A DNA stretch of 64,000 bases from Pseudomonas gozinkensis (GTDB lineage Bacteria; Pseudomonadota; Gammaproteobacteria; Pseudomonadales; Pseudomonadaceae). Under the pieces are notes generated by a model, which did not search any database, was not told where the DNA came from, and saw only the letters and a list, made by a program, of their open reading frames with translations. A program made the position numbers and the translations under genes. Of this stretch, positions 55,552-64,000 are shown one piece after another. How positions within the stretch are numbered: the first letter of the stretch is position 1; each line of letters opens with the position of its first letter. Where the stretch lies: NCBI RefSeq assembly GCF_014863585.1, contig NZ_CP062253.1, positions 4,649,001 through 4,713,000 of the forward strand, written 5' to 3'.

Positions 55552-56471
55552 GTGGCGTTATTCCCTATCACTGCAGTTGCCCAGCAAATACAAAAGAAAA
55601 ACACTTTGTCCCGCACTCGCCGTCTACAGCGCCAGGCACCAAAAGAAAGTCGCATGAGTTGGATACGGCGTAAATTTAGCCATGTCCGTACAAAAGGATC
55701 TGAATCCTGGCCAAGCAAGCGCGCAATCAATCGAACCTGAGTGAACCACCAACCGTCATGAATGGTTTTGTAGCGGGCAATGAGTGAATTCAACCCTTTG
55801 TTTGCGCCTACCTGGTTATGCTCGTGCTGACGATAATCCATGGAGGGATCAGGGTCGATGTACCAGCGGTAACCATGGCGACGGGCAAACGCATAACAAT
55901 ACCAGTCGTGTAAGCTGACGTCCTGTAACGGCTGCCAATTGACAAGCATTGATGACTTGAGCTGATCCACGAGATCTTTGCTCATCACATAGGTACAACC
56001 CGGCCCGGCCGCCTCAAACAGATAGTCCCACTCGACTTGAGGCTGCGCCTTATCCAGCAAATGAGTTGTGCCATCGGGCCAGAAAGCTGTGACGTTACTG
56101 GAATAGGCATCGACCTGACGACGTATTATGGCATTTGCCGCACGCTGGAGCTTATCCGCGTGCCAGACGTCATCTTGATCGGAAAAGGCAACCAGATCGT
56201 AACCTTGAAACTCGACATCACGGATGAGTCGAAAAAAATTCCGCGACGCGCCACCGAAGGTTCCTGCGGCGGGCAGCACAATGACGCCTGGATGCTCATC
56301 CGCATAGGCTGAGCACCAAACTTCAGTCCCGTCGGTCGAGGGATCAATACTGATATAGAGGGTTACATCGACACCTGACTGGGCGAGAATCGAGGCCACC
56401 TGCTCCTCGATCCATTGCATGCCGTTGTAGGCGGCCAGCAAAACCGCAACCTTGGGATGTTTTACTGGCAT
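55548..56471 (-). CDS. GT2 family glycosyltransferase (RfbF-like)
   Basis: 307 residues. GT-A domain: AVLLAAYNGMQWIEEQVASI, LYISIDPSTDGTEVW (the usual DDGS replaced by DPST) and FSDQDDVWHADKLQRA. Near the end DYRQHEHNQVGANKG matches the motif of the GT2 at 25939, so the two are paralogues at opposite ends of the locus. It probably adds an early sugar, perhaps the first deoxyhexose after the initiating HexNAc. It occupies the position after rmlA where rmlC is often found. Confidence 0.86.
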   Translation of the reverse strand: MPVKHPKVAVLLAAYNGMQWIEEQVASILAQSGVDVTLYISIDPSTDGTEVWCSAYADEHPGVIVLPAAGTFGGASRNFFRLIRDVEFQGYDLVAFSDQDDVWHADKLQRAANAIIRRQVDAYSSNVTAFWPDGTTHLLDKAQPQVEWDYLFEAAGPGCTYVMSKDLVDQLKSSMLVNWQPLQDVSLHDWYCYAFARRHGYRWYIDPDPSMDYRQHEHNQVGANKGLNSLIARYKTIHDGWWFTQVRLIARLLGQDSDPFVRTWLNLRRIQLMRLSFGAWRCRRRVRDKVFFFCICWATAVIGNNAT

Positions 56472-56527
56472 ACCATTTCTGCCTGCACCAATTAAACGCT
56501 TTTGTTCGAAAATATTGATTTTTCGAA

Positions 56528-57418
56528 TTAGTGTGAAGGCGAGTCCAGCAACTTCTGCAGGTACTGACCGTACCCGGTTTTCTTCAGAGCGTCAGCTTGA
56601 GTACCAAGCTGTTCGGCAGTAATCCAGCCATTGTGGTAAGCAATTTCTTCCAGACAAGCCACTTTCAAGCCTTGACGCTGCTCGATGGTATGCACGAAGT
56701 GGCTGGCTTCCAACAGCGAGTCGTGAGTGCCAGTATCAAGCCAGGCAAAACCACGACCCAGCATTTCGACGCTGAGGGACTTGCGCTCAAGATAAGCGCG
56801 GTTGACGTCGGTAATTTCCAGCTCACCACGTTCGGAAGGCTTGATTTTCTTGGCTATTTCGACAACTTCGTTGTCGTAGAAGTACAAGCCAGTTACCGCA
56901 TAGTTTGACTTTGGCTTCAGCGGCTTTTCTTCAATGCTGAGAGCACGACCAGTAGCATCGAACTCAACCACGCCAAAGCGCTCAGGGTCGGAGACGTGGT
57001 AACCAAACACGGTCGCACCCTGCTCCTGTTCAGTCGCAGAACGCAAGTTATCCGAGAAGTGCTGACCGTAGAAGATATTGTCGCCAAGGATCAGGCAGCA
57101 AGGGTCCTTGCCAATGAACTCCTCGCCGATAATGAATGCCTGTGCCAAACCGTCCGGACTAGGTTGTTCGGCGTAAGTCAGCTTGATACCGTAAACGCTG
57201 CCATCACCCAGCAACTTGCGAAAGCACGGCAAGTCTTCAGGCGTGGAGATGATCAGAATTTCACGCATACCCGCAAGCATCAGTACGGACAGAGGATAGA
57301 AGATCATCGGTTTGTCGTAGATCGGCAGCATCTGCTTCGAGACGCCGAGGGTCAACGGATGCAGGCGAGTGCCCGAGCCACCGGCGAGGATGATGCCTTT
57401 ACGATTTGTCGTGGTCAT
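56528..57418 (-). CDS. rmlA: Glucose-1-phosphate thymidylyltransferase
   Basis: 296 residues, full-length RmlA (RfbA). [20 protein letters not shown] with [20 protein letters not shown] is the nucleotidyl-transfer signature, [13 protein letters not shown] carries the Asp metal ligand, and [17 protein letters not shown] and [11 protein letters not shown] follow. It makes dTDP-glucose from dTTP and glucose-1-phosphate. It overlaps rmlD by 4 bp. Confidence 0.96.
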   Translation of the reverse strand: MTTTNRKGIILAGGSGTRLHPLTLGVSKQMLPIYDKPMIFYPLSVLMLAGMREILIISTPEDLPCFRKLLGDGSVYGIKLTYAEQPSPDGLAQAFIIGEEFIGKDPCCLILGDNIFYGQHFSDNLRSATEQEQGATVFGYHVSDPERFGVVEFDATGRALSIEEKPLKPKSNYAVTGLYFYDNEVVEIAKKIKPSERGELEITDVNRAYLERKSLSVEMLGRGFAWLDTGTHDSLLEASHFVHTIEQRQGLKVACLEEIAYHNGWITAEQLGTQADALKKTGYGQYLQKLLDSPSH

Positions 57419-58308
57419 TTGTTAAGAACTTCCCTAAGCATTCGGTTTACACCACTTTGCCAATCCGGCAAGTGTAGAGAAAAATTGTCACGCAGCCTTT
57501 GAGTATTCAATCTTGAATTATGTGGCCGACGCGCAGGTGTCGGATAAGCGGAGGTATCAATTGGATTGACTGCTTTGACGGCGAGTTGCTCGCCGTTGTC
57601 CCGCGCAAATGCAATCACATGACTGGCATAGCCATACCAGGACACTTCACCGCCGGCTGCCAGGTGATACAGGCCCGACAGTTCTGGTTGCGCCACAGCC
57701 TGACGAATGGCAAGCGCAGTAACATCGGCAATCAGATCAGCTCCCGTCGGGGCTCCGATCTGATCATCGATAACACTCAGTGTTTCGCGCTCCTTCGCCA
57801 GCCGCAGCATGGTCTTTGCGAAGTTGTTGCCGCGAGCGCCATAAACCCAGCTCGTCCGAAAGATCAAATACTTGCAGCCCGACGCAACGATTGACTGCTC
57901 TCCCGCCAGTTTGCTTGCGCCGTATTGATTCACCGGGGAGACCGCATCGGTCTCCTGCCACGGCGTGGAACCCTGGCCACTGAAGACATAATCAGTCGAA
58001 TAATGAATCAACCAAACGCCCAGGGCAGCAGCCTCCTCAGCCATGAGCTGAGTGGCCTGACCGTTCACACGATTGGCCAGTTCCGCTTCTGATTCAGCCT
58101 TGTCCACTGCCGTATAAGCTGCAGCGTTGACAATCACGTCCGGGTTGACCCGTCTGATAGTGGTACGTAGCGCATCCAGATTGGACAAGTCGCCGCACAA
58201 TCCATCAACAACATGGCGATCAAGCGCGATCAGTTCGCCAAGTGGAGAAAGGGAACGCTGCAGCTCCCACCCCACCTGACCATTTTTGCCCAACAGGAGA
58301 ATTTTCAT
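57415..58308 (-). CDS. rmlD: dTDP-4-dehydrorhamnose reductase
   Basis: 297 residues. [21 protein letters not shown] is the NAD(P)H-binding start, [20 protein letters not shown] and [18 protein letters not shown] mark Rml[11 protein letters not shown] the catalytic pair, and [19 protein letters not shown] follows. It performs the last step of dTDP-L-rhamnose synthesis. Overlaps rmlB and rmlA by 4 bp on either side. Confidence 0.96.
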   Translation of the reverse strand: MKILLLGKNGQVGWELQRSLSPLGELIALDRHVVDGLCGDLSNLDALRTTIRRVNPDVIVNAAAYTAVDKAESEAELANRVNGQATQLMAEEAAALGVWLIHYSTDYVFSGQGSTPWQETDAVSPVNQYGASKLAGEQSIVASGCKYLIFRTSWVYGARGNNFAKTMLRLAKERETLSVIDDQIGAPTGADLIADVTALAIRQAVAQPELSGLYHLAAGGEVSWYGYASHVIAFARDNGEQLAVKAVNPIDTSAYPTPARRPHNSRLNTQRLRDNFSLHLPDWQSGVNRMLREVLNK

Positions 58309-59381
58309 GCCTTGTCAGAGCGATCTGCGTAGTTCTGGTCGATCCATTGCTGATAGGCACCGCTCTTCACGTGCGATACCCACTCACTGTTGTTCAGATA
58401 CCACTCAACTGTTTTGCGGATGCCGGAATCGAAGGTTTCTTCTGGTGTCCAGCCCAATTCACGCTGGATTTTGCTGGCATCGATGGCGTAACGCTGATCA
58501 TGGCCAGGACGATCCTGAACATAGGTGATCAGGCTCGCATGTGGACGGTGCGCGGAATCAGGGCGCAACTCATCGAGCAATGCACACAGAGTGTTCACGA
58601 CTTCGATGTTTTGTTTTTCGTTATGACCACCGATATTGTACGTCTCGCCAATGACGCCTTCGGTCACGACTTTATACAAGGCGCGGGCGTGATCTTCGAC
58701 ATACAACCAATCGCGAACCTGATTACCTTTGCCATAGACAGGCAGCGGCTTGCCTTCCAGCGCGTTGAGGATGATCAACGGGATCAATTTTTCAGGGAAG
58801 TGGCAAGGACCATAGTTGTTCGAGCAGTTGGTGACCAGCGTCGGCAGACCGTACGTACGTGCCCAGGCACGAACCAGGTGATCGGAACTGGCTTTACTGG
58901 ACGAGTACGGCGAGCTTGGCTGATACGGGGTAGTTTCCGTGAAGAGATCTTCCGGACCTTCCAGATCGCCGTAAACTTCATCCGTCGAAATATGGTGGAA
59001 GCGGAAAGCGCCCTTGCGGGTATCCTCTAGCGACGTCCAGTAATGGCGAGCAGCTTCCAGCAAAGTGTAAGTGCCGATGATATTGGTCTGAATAAATTCG
59101 GAAGGACCAGAGATGGAGCGATCCACGTGAGACTCAGCCGCCAGGTGCATGATTGCATCCGGCTGGTGCTCACGCAGAATTCGGTCGATCTGCTCACGGT
59201 CACAGATATCGACATGCTCGAACGCATAACGCGAGTTTCCGCTGACTTCGGCCAACGACTCAAGGTTACCCGCATACGTCAACTTATCGACATTGATCAC
59301 TGCGTCGGTCGTGTTGGAGATGATATGACGGATGACAGCCGAGCCGATAAACCCGGCGCCGCCGGTTACTAGAATTTTCAC
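58305..59381 (-). CDS. rmlB: dTDP-glucose 4,6-dehydratase
   Basis: 358 residues. [20 protein letters not shown] at the N-terminus, [47 protein letters not shown] and [14 protein letters not shown] are all RmlB hallmarks. It converts dTDP-glucose to dTDP-4-keto-6-deoxyglucose. A GTG at 59381 is the natural start, since KILVTGG normally follows the initiator residue; the open frame continues 66 bp upstream without a site. First gene of the leftward rml-cysC transcript; the 230-bp gap to lapA should hold the promoter. Confidence 0.96.
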   Translation of the reverse strand: MKILVTGGAGFIGSAVIRHIISNTTDAVINVDKLTYAGNLESLAEVSGNSRYAFEHVDICDREQIDRILREHQPDAIMHLAAESHVDRSISGPSEFIQTNIIGTYTLLEAARHYWTSLEDTRKGAFRFHHISTDEVYGDLEGPEDLFTETTPYQPSSPYSSSKASSDHLVRAWARTYGLPTLVTNCSNNYGPCHFPEKLIPLIILNALEGKPLPVYGKGNQVRDWLYVEDHARALYKVVTEGVIGETYNIGGHNEKQNIEVVNTLCALLDELRPDSAHRPHASLITYVQDRPGHDQRYAIDASKIQRELGWTPEETFDSGIRKTVEWYLNNSEWVSHVKSGAYQQWIDQNYADRSDKA

Positions 59382-59611
59382 GCGAAACCATACCCTTGAG
59401 TTGCTGACAGGGCCGCCAACCGAGCGCTGTCTAATCCATGAATGCAAAAGCCATCATTTCAGCTGTGGCTTCTGACGATATCAGTCTGAACCGATGTGGG
59501 AATAAGCCACTATCGGACAAGCGCAGCATTTTACAGCTTAATGAACGTTTTACTAATGGATATAGACAAGCTGTGGCTAAAGTTTAGTTCGCCTTTCCTT
59601 CCCTGTCGCAA

Positions 59612-59851
59612 TCAGACAAGACGCTTGCGTGAAGCTCTGGACGCACGTCCCAGAAACCAGCCGAAAACCGGACCTATCAGCATACCCGCCAGCAATGCAC
59701 TCACCGCAATCACTGATACCGGTAGCTGCGGCCCCGCCCAACCAAGAAACAACAGGGAAACCGGTTGCTGATTCTCAAGCACGAAAGCAAGAATCGCCAA
59801 TACCAGCAATAGAACTAAAACGGAAAGAAAAATGCGCTTGAGATTACTCAT
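59612..59851 (-). CDS. lapA: LapA (DUF1049) domain small membrane protein
   Basis: 79 residues with two transmembrane helices (FLSVLVLLLVLAILAFVL; LPVSVIAVSALLAGMLIGPV) and a basic C-terminus, as in LapA of the lipopolysaccharide-assembly LapAB pair. The companion LapB is not in the window. It follows ihfB by 27 bp on the same strand, the usual pseudomonad arrangement. LapA here is unrelated to the large adhesin of the same name. Confidence 0.87.
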   Translation of the reverse strand: MSNLKRIFLSVLVLLLVLAILAFVLENQQPVSLLFLGWAGPQLPVSVIAVSALLAGMLIGPVFGWFLGRASRASRKRLV

Positions 59852-59878
59852 GAGCGACTCCTTGCGTAGCGGTGACCG

Positions 59879-60175
59879 TCAAGCCCCCTCCTCCTCTTCT
59901 TCATTGACGCGATCGCGCAGTTCCTTGCCTGGTTTGAAATGCGGAACAAATTTTCCGTCCAGACTGACGGACTGACCGGTCTTTGGATTACGACCGACGC
60001 GCGGCGCACGATAATGCAAGGAAAAGCTGCCAAACCCCCGAATCTCGATGCGATCACCTGTAGCGAGACACTGGGACATTTGCTCAAGCATGGTCTTGAT
60101 GGCCAACTCCACATCCTTGGATGAGAGCAGCCCTTGATGGGTGACAATTCGTTCGATCAACTCCGACTTCGTCAT
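59879..60175 (-). CDS. ihfB: Integration host factor subunit beta
   Basis: 98 residues. [39 protein letters not shown] and [12 protein letters not shown] with [16 protein letters not shown] are the HU/IHF fold and the DNA-intercalating beta arm. With IhfA it bends DNA at promoters and recombination sites. It is a conserved border gene of the pseudomonad O-antigen locus. Confidence 0.97.
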   Translation of the reverse strand: MTKSELIERIVTHQGLLSSKDVELAIKTMLEQMSQCLATGDRIEIRGFGSFSLHYRAPRVGRNPKTGQSVSLDGKFVPHFKPGKELRDRVNEEEEEGA

Positions 60176-60323
60176 ATTTTTCCCTTCTTTTTCAAGCAGC
60201 TAGGTCAGCGCTTGAAAGGTTTTAGCACGCCCGGAAGATTTTGAACAGCCCAGGACTTGACATATCTTTCCCCTCCCCACAACGCCCGTTTTCAGGGCAT
60301 CGAATTGCAAGCCCGACCAGCAC

Positions 60324-60602
60324 TCACCTACAAATCACCAACATGGTTCGGGTGAGGTAGCCAGCAGGATTGAAGCCGAAGGGAAACTCATCTTCATCCC
60401 GAGCATCATCAGAACGCGTTATCACCTTGTAACCCGCCCCCTTGCACTCCTTGGCAGCGCGCTTCTGACAGCGCTCCCAGCCCGAACCCAAGCCAGAGCA
60501 GTCGACCTCGATACCACTGACTCCGCGCACCGCGTGGGTCTTGGCATTGGTAGTACAGCCCGCCAACGCCAACACGCCCACAAGGACTATAAACTTGTTC
60601 AT
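60324..60602 (-). CDS. Small predicted lipoprotein
   Basis: 92 residues. A signal peptide ends in the lipobox VLALAGCTTNAKT, so Cys near residue 16 should be lipidated. The mature part has three more cysteines in a spaced pattern (EVDCSGLGSGWERCQKRAA, KECKGAGYKV) and ends LTRTMLVICR. The Gly-Trp-x-x-Cys context recalls secreted small cysteine-rich proteins, but I know no function. It lies between ihfB and rpsA on the same strand. Confidence 0.8.
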   Translation of the reverse strand: MNKFIVLVGVLALAGCTTNAKTHAVRGVSGIEVDCSGLGSGWERCQKRAAKECKGAGYKVITRSDDARDEDEFPFGFNPAGYLTRTMLVICR

Positions 60603-60763
60603 TCACTTCCTTATGCCAGGCACCCGCCCGACTACTGCGATCTTCAGACTAAGCCTAGACGCGAATAGACGATTGATCCGATTAAAGACACAGACCACCC
60701 GGCAAAGGGAATGGTTTCACCCGAACAACCAGAGAGCGATACCCCACTAAATCGCAGGCACAA

Positions 60764-60790
60764 AAAAGGGCGACCGAAGTCGCCCTTTTT
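60764..60790 (-). terminator. Rho-independent terminator of rpsA
   Basis: AAAAGGGCGAC / GTCGCCCTTTT, an 11-bp stem with loop CGAA (on the plus strand), flanked by A- and T-runs, so it works in both directions. It starts about 17 bp past the rpsA stop codon. Confidence 0.93.
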
Positions 60791-60806
60791 AATGATCAGA
60801 CAGAAC

Positions 60807-62492
60807 TCAGTTCTGTTTGGCCATTGCTTGACGCAGCAGTGCCGCCATGGTGGTGTCGGCTGCTTCGCCTTCCGGAGCTGCTTTCAGGCTCTGGATGGCT
60901 TCTTTCTCTTCAGCATCGTCTTTCGATTTGATCGACAGCTGGATTACACGGCTCTTACGATCAACGCTGATGATCTTGGCTTCTACTTGCTGGCCTTCTT
61001 TCAGAACGTTACGCGCGTCTTCAACGCGGTCACGGCTGATTTCGGAGGCTTTCAGAGTCGCTTCGATATCGTCGGCCAGAACGATGATGGCGCCTTTGGC
61101 GTCAACTTCTTTCACGGTGCCAGTAACGATTGCGCCTTTGTCGTTAACCGAGACGTACTCGGAGAACGGATCGCTTTCCAGTTGCTTGATACCCAGGGAG
61201 ATACGCTCACGCTCCGGGTCAACCGACAGGATAACGGTGTCCAGCTCGTCGCCCTTCTTGAAACGACGTACGGCTTCTTCGCCCACTTCGTTCCAGGAGA
61301 TGTCGGACAGGTGAACCAGACCGTCGATGCCGCCGTCCAGACCAATGAAGATACCGAAATCGGTGATCGACTTGATGGTGCCGGAGATCTTGTCGCCCTT
61401 GTTGAACTGGCCAGAGAAGTCTTCCCATGGGTTCGACTTGCACTGCTTGATGCCCAGGGAGATACGACGACGCTCTTCGTCGATGTCCAGAACCATGACT
61501 TCCACTTCGTCGCCGACTTGTACGACTTTCGAAGGGTGGATGTTCTTGTTGGTCCAGTCCATTTCCGAAACGTGTACCAGACCTTCAACGCCTTCTTCCA
61601 GCTCAGCGAAGCAGCCGTAGTCGGTCAGGTTGGTTACACGAGCGGTAACGCGAGTGCTTTCTGGGTAACGGGCTTTGATAGCAACCCATGGATCTTCGCC
61701 CAGTTGCTTCAGGCCCAGGGAAACACGATTGCGCTCGCGATCGTACTTCAGAACCTTGACGTCGATTTCGTCACCAACGTTGACGATCTCGGAAGGATGC
61801 TTGATGCGCTTCCAGGCCATGTCGGTGATGTGCAGCAGGCCGTCCACGCCACCCAGATCGACGAATGCGCCGTAATCGGTGAGGTTTTTGACGATACCTT
61901 TGACTTGCTGGCCTTCCTGCAGGGATTCCAGCAGAGCTTCACGCTCGGCGGAGTTCTCGGCTTCCAGGACGCTGCGACGGGAAACGACAACGTTGTTGCG
62001 CTTCTGGTCCAGCTTGATGACCTTGAATTCCAGCTCTTTGCCTTCCAGGTGCGTGGTGTCGCGCACTGGACGGACGTCAACCAGGGAACCTGGCAGGAAC
62101 GCACGGATGCCGTTAACGTCGACAGTGAAGCCGCCTTTAACCTTACCGTTGATAACGCCCTTGACCACTTCCTCAGCTGCGAAGGCTGCTTCCAGAACGA
62201 TCCAGCATTCAGCGCGCTTGGCTTTTTCACGGGACAGCTTGGTTTCACCGAAACCGTCTTCAACCGAGTCCAGAGCAACGTGAACTTCGTCACCGACATT
62301 GATAGTCAGATCGCCAGCGTCGTTGTAGAACTGCTCCAGAGGGATCAGTGCTTCGGACTTCAGGCCAGCGTGAACGGTTACCCAGCGAGCTTGGTAATCG
62401 ATATCAACGATAACACCGGTGATGATGGAGCCTGCCTGAAGGTTCAGGGTCTTTAGGCTTTCTTCAAAGAGTTCCGCAAAGCTTTCGCTCAT
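60807..62492 (-). CDS. rpsA: 30S ribosomal protein S1
   Basis: 561 residues with six S1 RNA-binding repeats. Examples are [60 protein letters not shown] and [20 protein letters not shown], each followed by a VGDE(I/V) segment. The N-terminal repeats bind the ribosome and the others the mRNA. AGGAA precedes the ATG at 62492. Synthesis is probably autoregulated through the leader (see 62511). Confidence 0.98.
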   Translation of the reverse strand: MSESFAELFEESLKTLNLQAGSIITGVIVDIDYQARWVTVHAGLKSEALIPLEQFYNDAGDLTINVGDEVHVALDSVEDGFGETKLSREKAKRAECWIVLEAAFAAEEVVKGVINGKVKGGFTVDVNGIRAFLPGSLVDVRPVRDTTHLEGKELEFKVIKLDQKRNNVVVSRRSVLEAENSAEREALLESLQEGQQVKGIVKNLTDYGAFVDLGGVDGLLHITDMAWKRIKHPSEIVNVGDEIDVKVLKYDRERNRVSLGLKQLGEDPWVAIKARYPESTRVTARVTNLTDYGCFAELEEGVEGLVHVSEMDWTNKNIHPSKVVQVGDEVEVMVLDIDEERRRISLGIKQCKSNPWEDFSGQFNKGDKISGTIKSITDFGIFIGLDGGIDGLVHLSDISWNEVGEEAVRRFKKGDELDTVILSVDPERERISLGIKQLESDPFSEYVSVNDKGAIVTGTVKEVDAKGAIIVLADDIEATLKASEISRDRVEDARNVLKEGQQVEAKIISVDRKSRVIQLSIKSKDDAEEKEAIQSLKAAPEGEAADTTMAALLRQAMAKQN

Positions 62493-62510
62493 TTTAATTC
62501 CTGTTGATTA

Positions 62511-62527
62511 GGGCGAAAAATACGCCC
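62511..62527 (-). promoter_or_regulatory. Hairpin in the rpsA leader
   Basis: Read leftward, GGGCG TATTTTT CGCCC lies about 18 bases upstream of the rpsA start and just above its AGGAA site. In gammaproteobacteria, folded leaders of rpsA mediate S1 autocontrol. A 5-bp stem is short, so this is a candidate only. Confidence 0.4.
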
Positions 62528-62564
62528 GTCTCCACATCCCAGACGATGCGGGTCAGTTTCATTT

Positions 62565-62610
62565 AAAGGAAGCCACCGCAGGACTATGACTGGTCCCCTG
62601 CGGCCTTCCT
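62565..62610 (-). terminator. Hairpin terminator between cmk and rpsA
   Basis: Read leftward, AGGAAG...CCGCAGG pairs with CCTGCGG...CTTCCT, a two-part stem with a small internal loop, followed by TTTAAAT. It starts 3 bp after the cmk stop codon and should separate cmk from rpsA transcription, at least partly. Confidence 0.6.
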
Positions 62611-62612
62611 GG

Positions 62613-63302
62613 TCACCCGGCGATATCGCGAATGGCGATCTCGCTCATGATGCGTTCCAGCACCTGATCGATGGACAACTCCGTGGAATCCAGCTGTATG
62701 GCGTCGGCCGCCGGCTTGAGCGGGGCCACCGCTCGCTGGGTATCACGCTCGTCGCGCGCACGGATCTCATCTAGCAGACTCGACAGACTAACACCCTCGA
62801 CTTTGCCCTTCAACTGCAAATATCGACGGCGCGCCCGCTCCTCGGCACTGGCGGTCAGGAAAATCTTCAAGGGCGCATTCGGAAAAACCACCGTGCCCAT
62901 GTCGCGGCCATCGGCCACCAGGCCCGGAGCTTCCTGGAAAGCGCGCTGGCGCTGCAGCAGCGCTTCGCGCACGGCGGGCAATGCAGCGACCTGAGAAGCG
63001 CCGGAACCGACGCTTTCAGTGCGGATGACATCGCTGACTTCGTCACCTTCCAGAATGATGCGCTGCAGCTGACCTTCGGTCGCCGCGATGAACTGCACAT
63101 CCAGATGAGCGGCCAGTTTCTTCAGCAGCTCTTCATTGGTCAGGTCGACACCATGGTTGTGTGCAGCAAACGCCAGCAGGCGATACAGCGCACCGGAATC
63201 CAGCAGATTCCAGCCCAGACGCTTGGCCAGAATCCCGGCTACGGTGCCTTTGCCCGAGCCGCTTGGACCGTCGATGGTGATGACCGGAGCATTATTGTTC
63301 AC
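62613..63302 (-). CDS. cmk: Cytidylate kinase
   Basis: 229 residues. [20 protein letters not shown] is the phosphate-binding loop, [15 protein letters not shown] and [14 protein letters not shown] are CMP-binding, and [17 protein letters not shown] forms the lid. It phosphorylates CMP and dCMP. A GTG start at 63302 overlaps the aroA stop by 4 bp, as in other pseudomonads; the frame continues upstream only as a shadow. Confidence 0.97.
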   Translation of the reverse strand: MNNNAPVITIDGPSGSGKGTVAGILAKRLGWNLLDSGALYRLLAFAAHNHGVDLTNEELLKKLAAHLDVQFIAATEGQLQRIILEGDEVSDVIRTESVGSGASQVAALPAVREALLQRQRAFQEAPGLVADGRDMGTVVFPNAPLKIFLTASAEERARRRYLQLKGKVEGVSLSSLLDEIRARDERDTQRAVAPLKPAADAIQLDSTELSIDQVLERIMSEIAIRDIAG

Positions 63303-64000
63303 GACTGAGCCTCTTGCGCCACACGAATGCCGACCTGCGCGCACAGCGCGAGGAAGTTCGGGAACGATGTCGCGACGTTGGCGCAGTCATGGATGCGGAT
63401 GGGTGCATTGGCGCGCAGCGAGGCTACGCTGAAAGCCATCGCGATGCGGTGATCGCCATGACCATGCACTTCGCCGCCGCCGATCTGGCCGCCGTCGATG
63501 ATGATGCCGTCCGGGGTCGGTTCGCATTTGACACCCAGTGCCAGCAGACCGTCCGCCATGACCTGAATACGGTCCGATTCCTTGACCCGCAGCTCTTCGG
63601 CGCCGGTCAGCACGGTGCGCCCTTCGGCACAGGCCGCGGCCACGAACAGCACAGGGAACTCGTCGATGGCCAGTGGAACCAGCGCTTCCGGAATCTCGAT
63701 ACCCTTGAGTTTAGCCGCTCGCACGCGCAGGTCGGCAACCGGCTCTCCACCCACTTCACGCTGGTTTTCCAGGGTGATGTCGGCGCCCATCAGGCGCAGG
63801 ATGTCGATCACGCCGGTACGGGTCGGGTTGATGCCGACGTGTTCGAGCACCAGTTCCGAGCCTTCAGCAATCGACGCCGCGACCAGGAAGAACGCCGACG
63901 ACGAGATATCGCCCGGCACTTCGATGTGGGTTGCAGCCAGTTTACCGCCGGACTCTACGGAAGCGGTCGCGCCATCAACGCTCACCGGGTAGCCGAAGCC
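63299..64000 (-). CDS. aroA: 3-phosphoshikimate 1-carboxyvinyltransferase (EPSP synthase), C-terminal part
   Basis: 234 codons remain in the window; the 5' end lies beyond it. [20 protein letters not shown] and [20 protein letters not shown] (catalytic Asp) and [19 protein letters not shown] are EPSP synthase signatures, and [13 protein letters not shown] is near the end. It joins shikimate-3-phosphate and PEP in aromatic amino acid synthesis. In pseudomonads aroA is usually fused after a TyrA domain, which cannot be seen here. Confidence 0.97.
   Translation of the reverse strand, partial: GFGYPVSVDGATASVESGGKLAATHIEVPGDISSSAFFLVAASIAEGSELVLEHVGINPTRTGVIDILRLMGADITLENQREVGGEPVADLRVRAAKLKGIEIPEALVPLAIDEFPVLFVAAACAEGRTVLTGAEELRVKESDRIQVMADGLLALGVKCEPTPDGIIIDGGQIGGGEVHGHGDHRIAMAFSVASLRANAPIRIHDCANVATSFPNFLALCAQVGIRVAQEAQS

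Noticed and set aside
25939..59381. Wzx/Wzy-dependent export
   Set aside because: No flippase or polymerase-like membrane protein was recognised. The Wzm/Wzt pair with a Wzt-C domain points to ABC-dependent export; the GT-C-like protein at 46016 has a transferase rather than a polymerase pattern, though a distant Wzy elsewhere cannot be excluded.
60711..62456. Open frame of 581 codons opposite rpsA
   Set aside because: Its length comes from the strong codon bias of rpsA. The peptide is a mirror of the repeated S1 domains and has no ribosome binding site.
1..64000. CRISPR array, tRNA, rRNA, prophage or intact insertion sequence
   Set aside because: None found by eye: no regular direct repeats with spacers, no transposase or integrase frame, and no tRNA-like fold recognised at the locus borders.

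Overview
The window is a chromosomal segment of a fluorescent-type Pseudomonas (P. fluorescens complex). This follows from the high-GC backbone, a comEA/wbpM-to-rmlB/lapA/ihfB/rpsA/cmk/aroA O-antigen locus, a kdpFABC-DE set, and Pseudomonas-style REP/REPIN repeats. No rRNA, tRNA, CRISPR array or intact insertion sequence was recognised.

Positions 1-9.1 kb hold housekeeping and accessory genes: a DoxX-family fragment, an MltF-like lytic transglycosylase, tatD, a chemotaxis receptor, a DUF962/Mpo1-like protein, a thioesterase, a CHAD protein, a small lipoprotein, a patatin-like phospholipase and an orphan Ig-like protein. Positions 9.1-17.1 kb (minus strand) are the high-affinity K+ uptake operon kdpFABC with its two-component regulator kdpDE. 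Positions 17.5-23.4 kb hold an ethanolamine permease, a DUF2897 protein, a DUF1989 protein, a TetR regulator, a FabF-like/SDR pair and a ComEA-like protein.

Positions 23.5-59.4 kb are a surface-polysaccharide (O-antigen) locus in several blocks. (a) wbpM, read leftwards. (b) A rightward block with a GT2, the ABC exporter wzm-wzt, two giant modular glycosyltransferases (the first with a sulfotransferase-like N-domain and a coiled coil), an epimerase, a GT2 and a WsaF-like glycosyltransferase. (c) A module resembling the mycobacterial decaprenyl-phosphoryl-arabinose pathway (HAD-UbiA fusion, DprE1-like, DprE2-like), then a truncated membrane protein, an epimerase, a FAD oxidoreductase, a GtrA protein and a convergent polytopic membrane glycosyltransferase. 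(d) An AT-rich AT3-SGNH acyltransferase between two non-coding scars. (e) A leftward block: rmlB-rmlD-rmlA, a GT2, a 4-reductase, the WecA/WbpL-type initiating transferase, cysC (APS kinase) and a FAD/NAD(P)-binding protein.

The inferred logic is as follows. WbpM and the WbpK/V-like reductase make a UDP-6-deoxy-HexNAc. The WbpL-like enzyme loads it on undecaprenyl phosphate. Rhamnosyl and other transferases extend the chain. Wzm/Wzt exports it, with no Wzx/Wzy seen. A lipid-linked pentose module and an acyltransferase may decorate it. The most unusual proposal is that the sulfotransferase/coiled-coil protein next to wzt, with the cluster-encoded APS kinase, caps and measures the chain as WbdD does by methyl/phosphate capping in E. 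coli O9a.

Positions 59.6-64 kb return to the conserved core (minus strand): lapA, ihfB, a small lipoprotein, rpsA, cmk and the 3' part of aroA.
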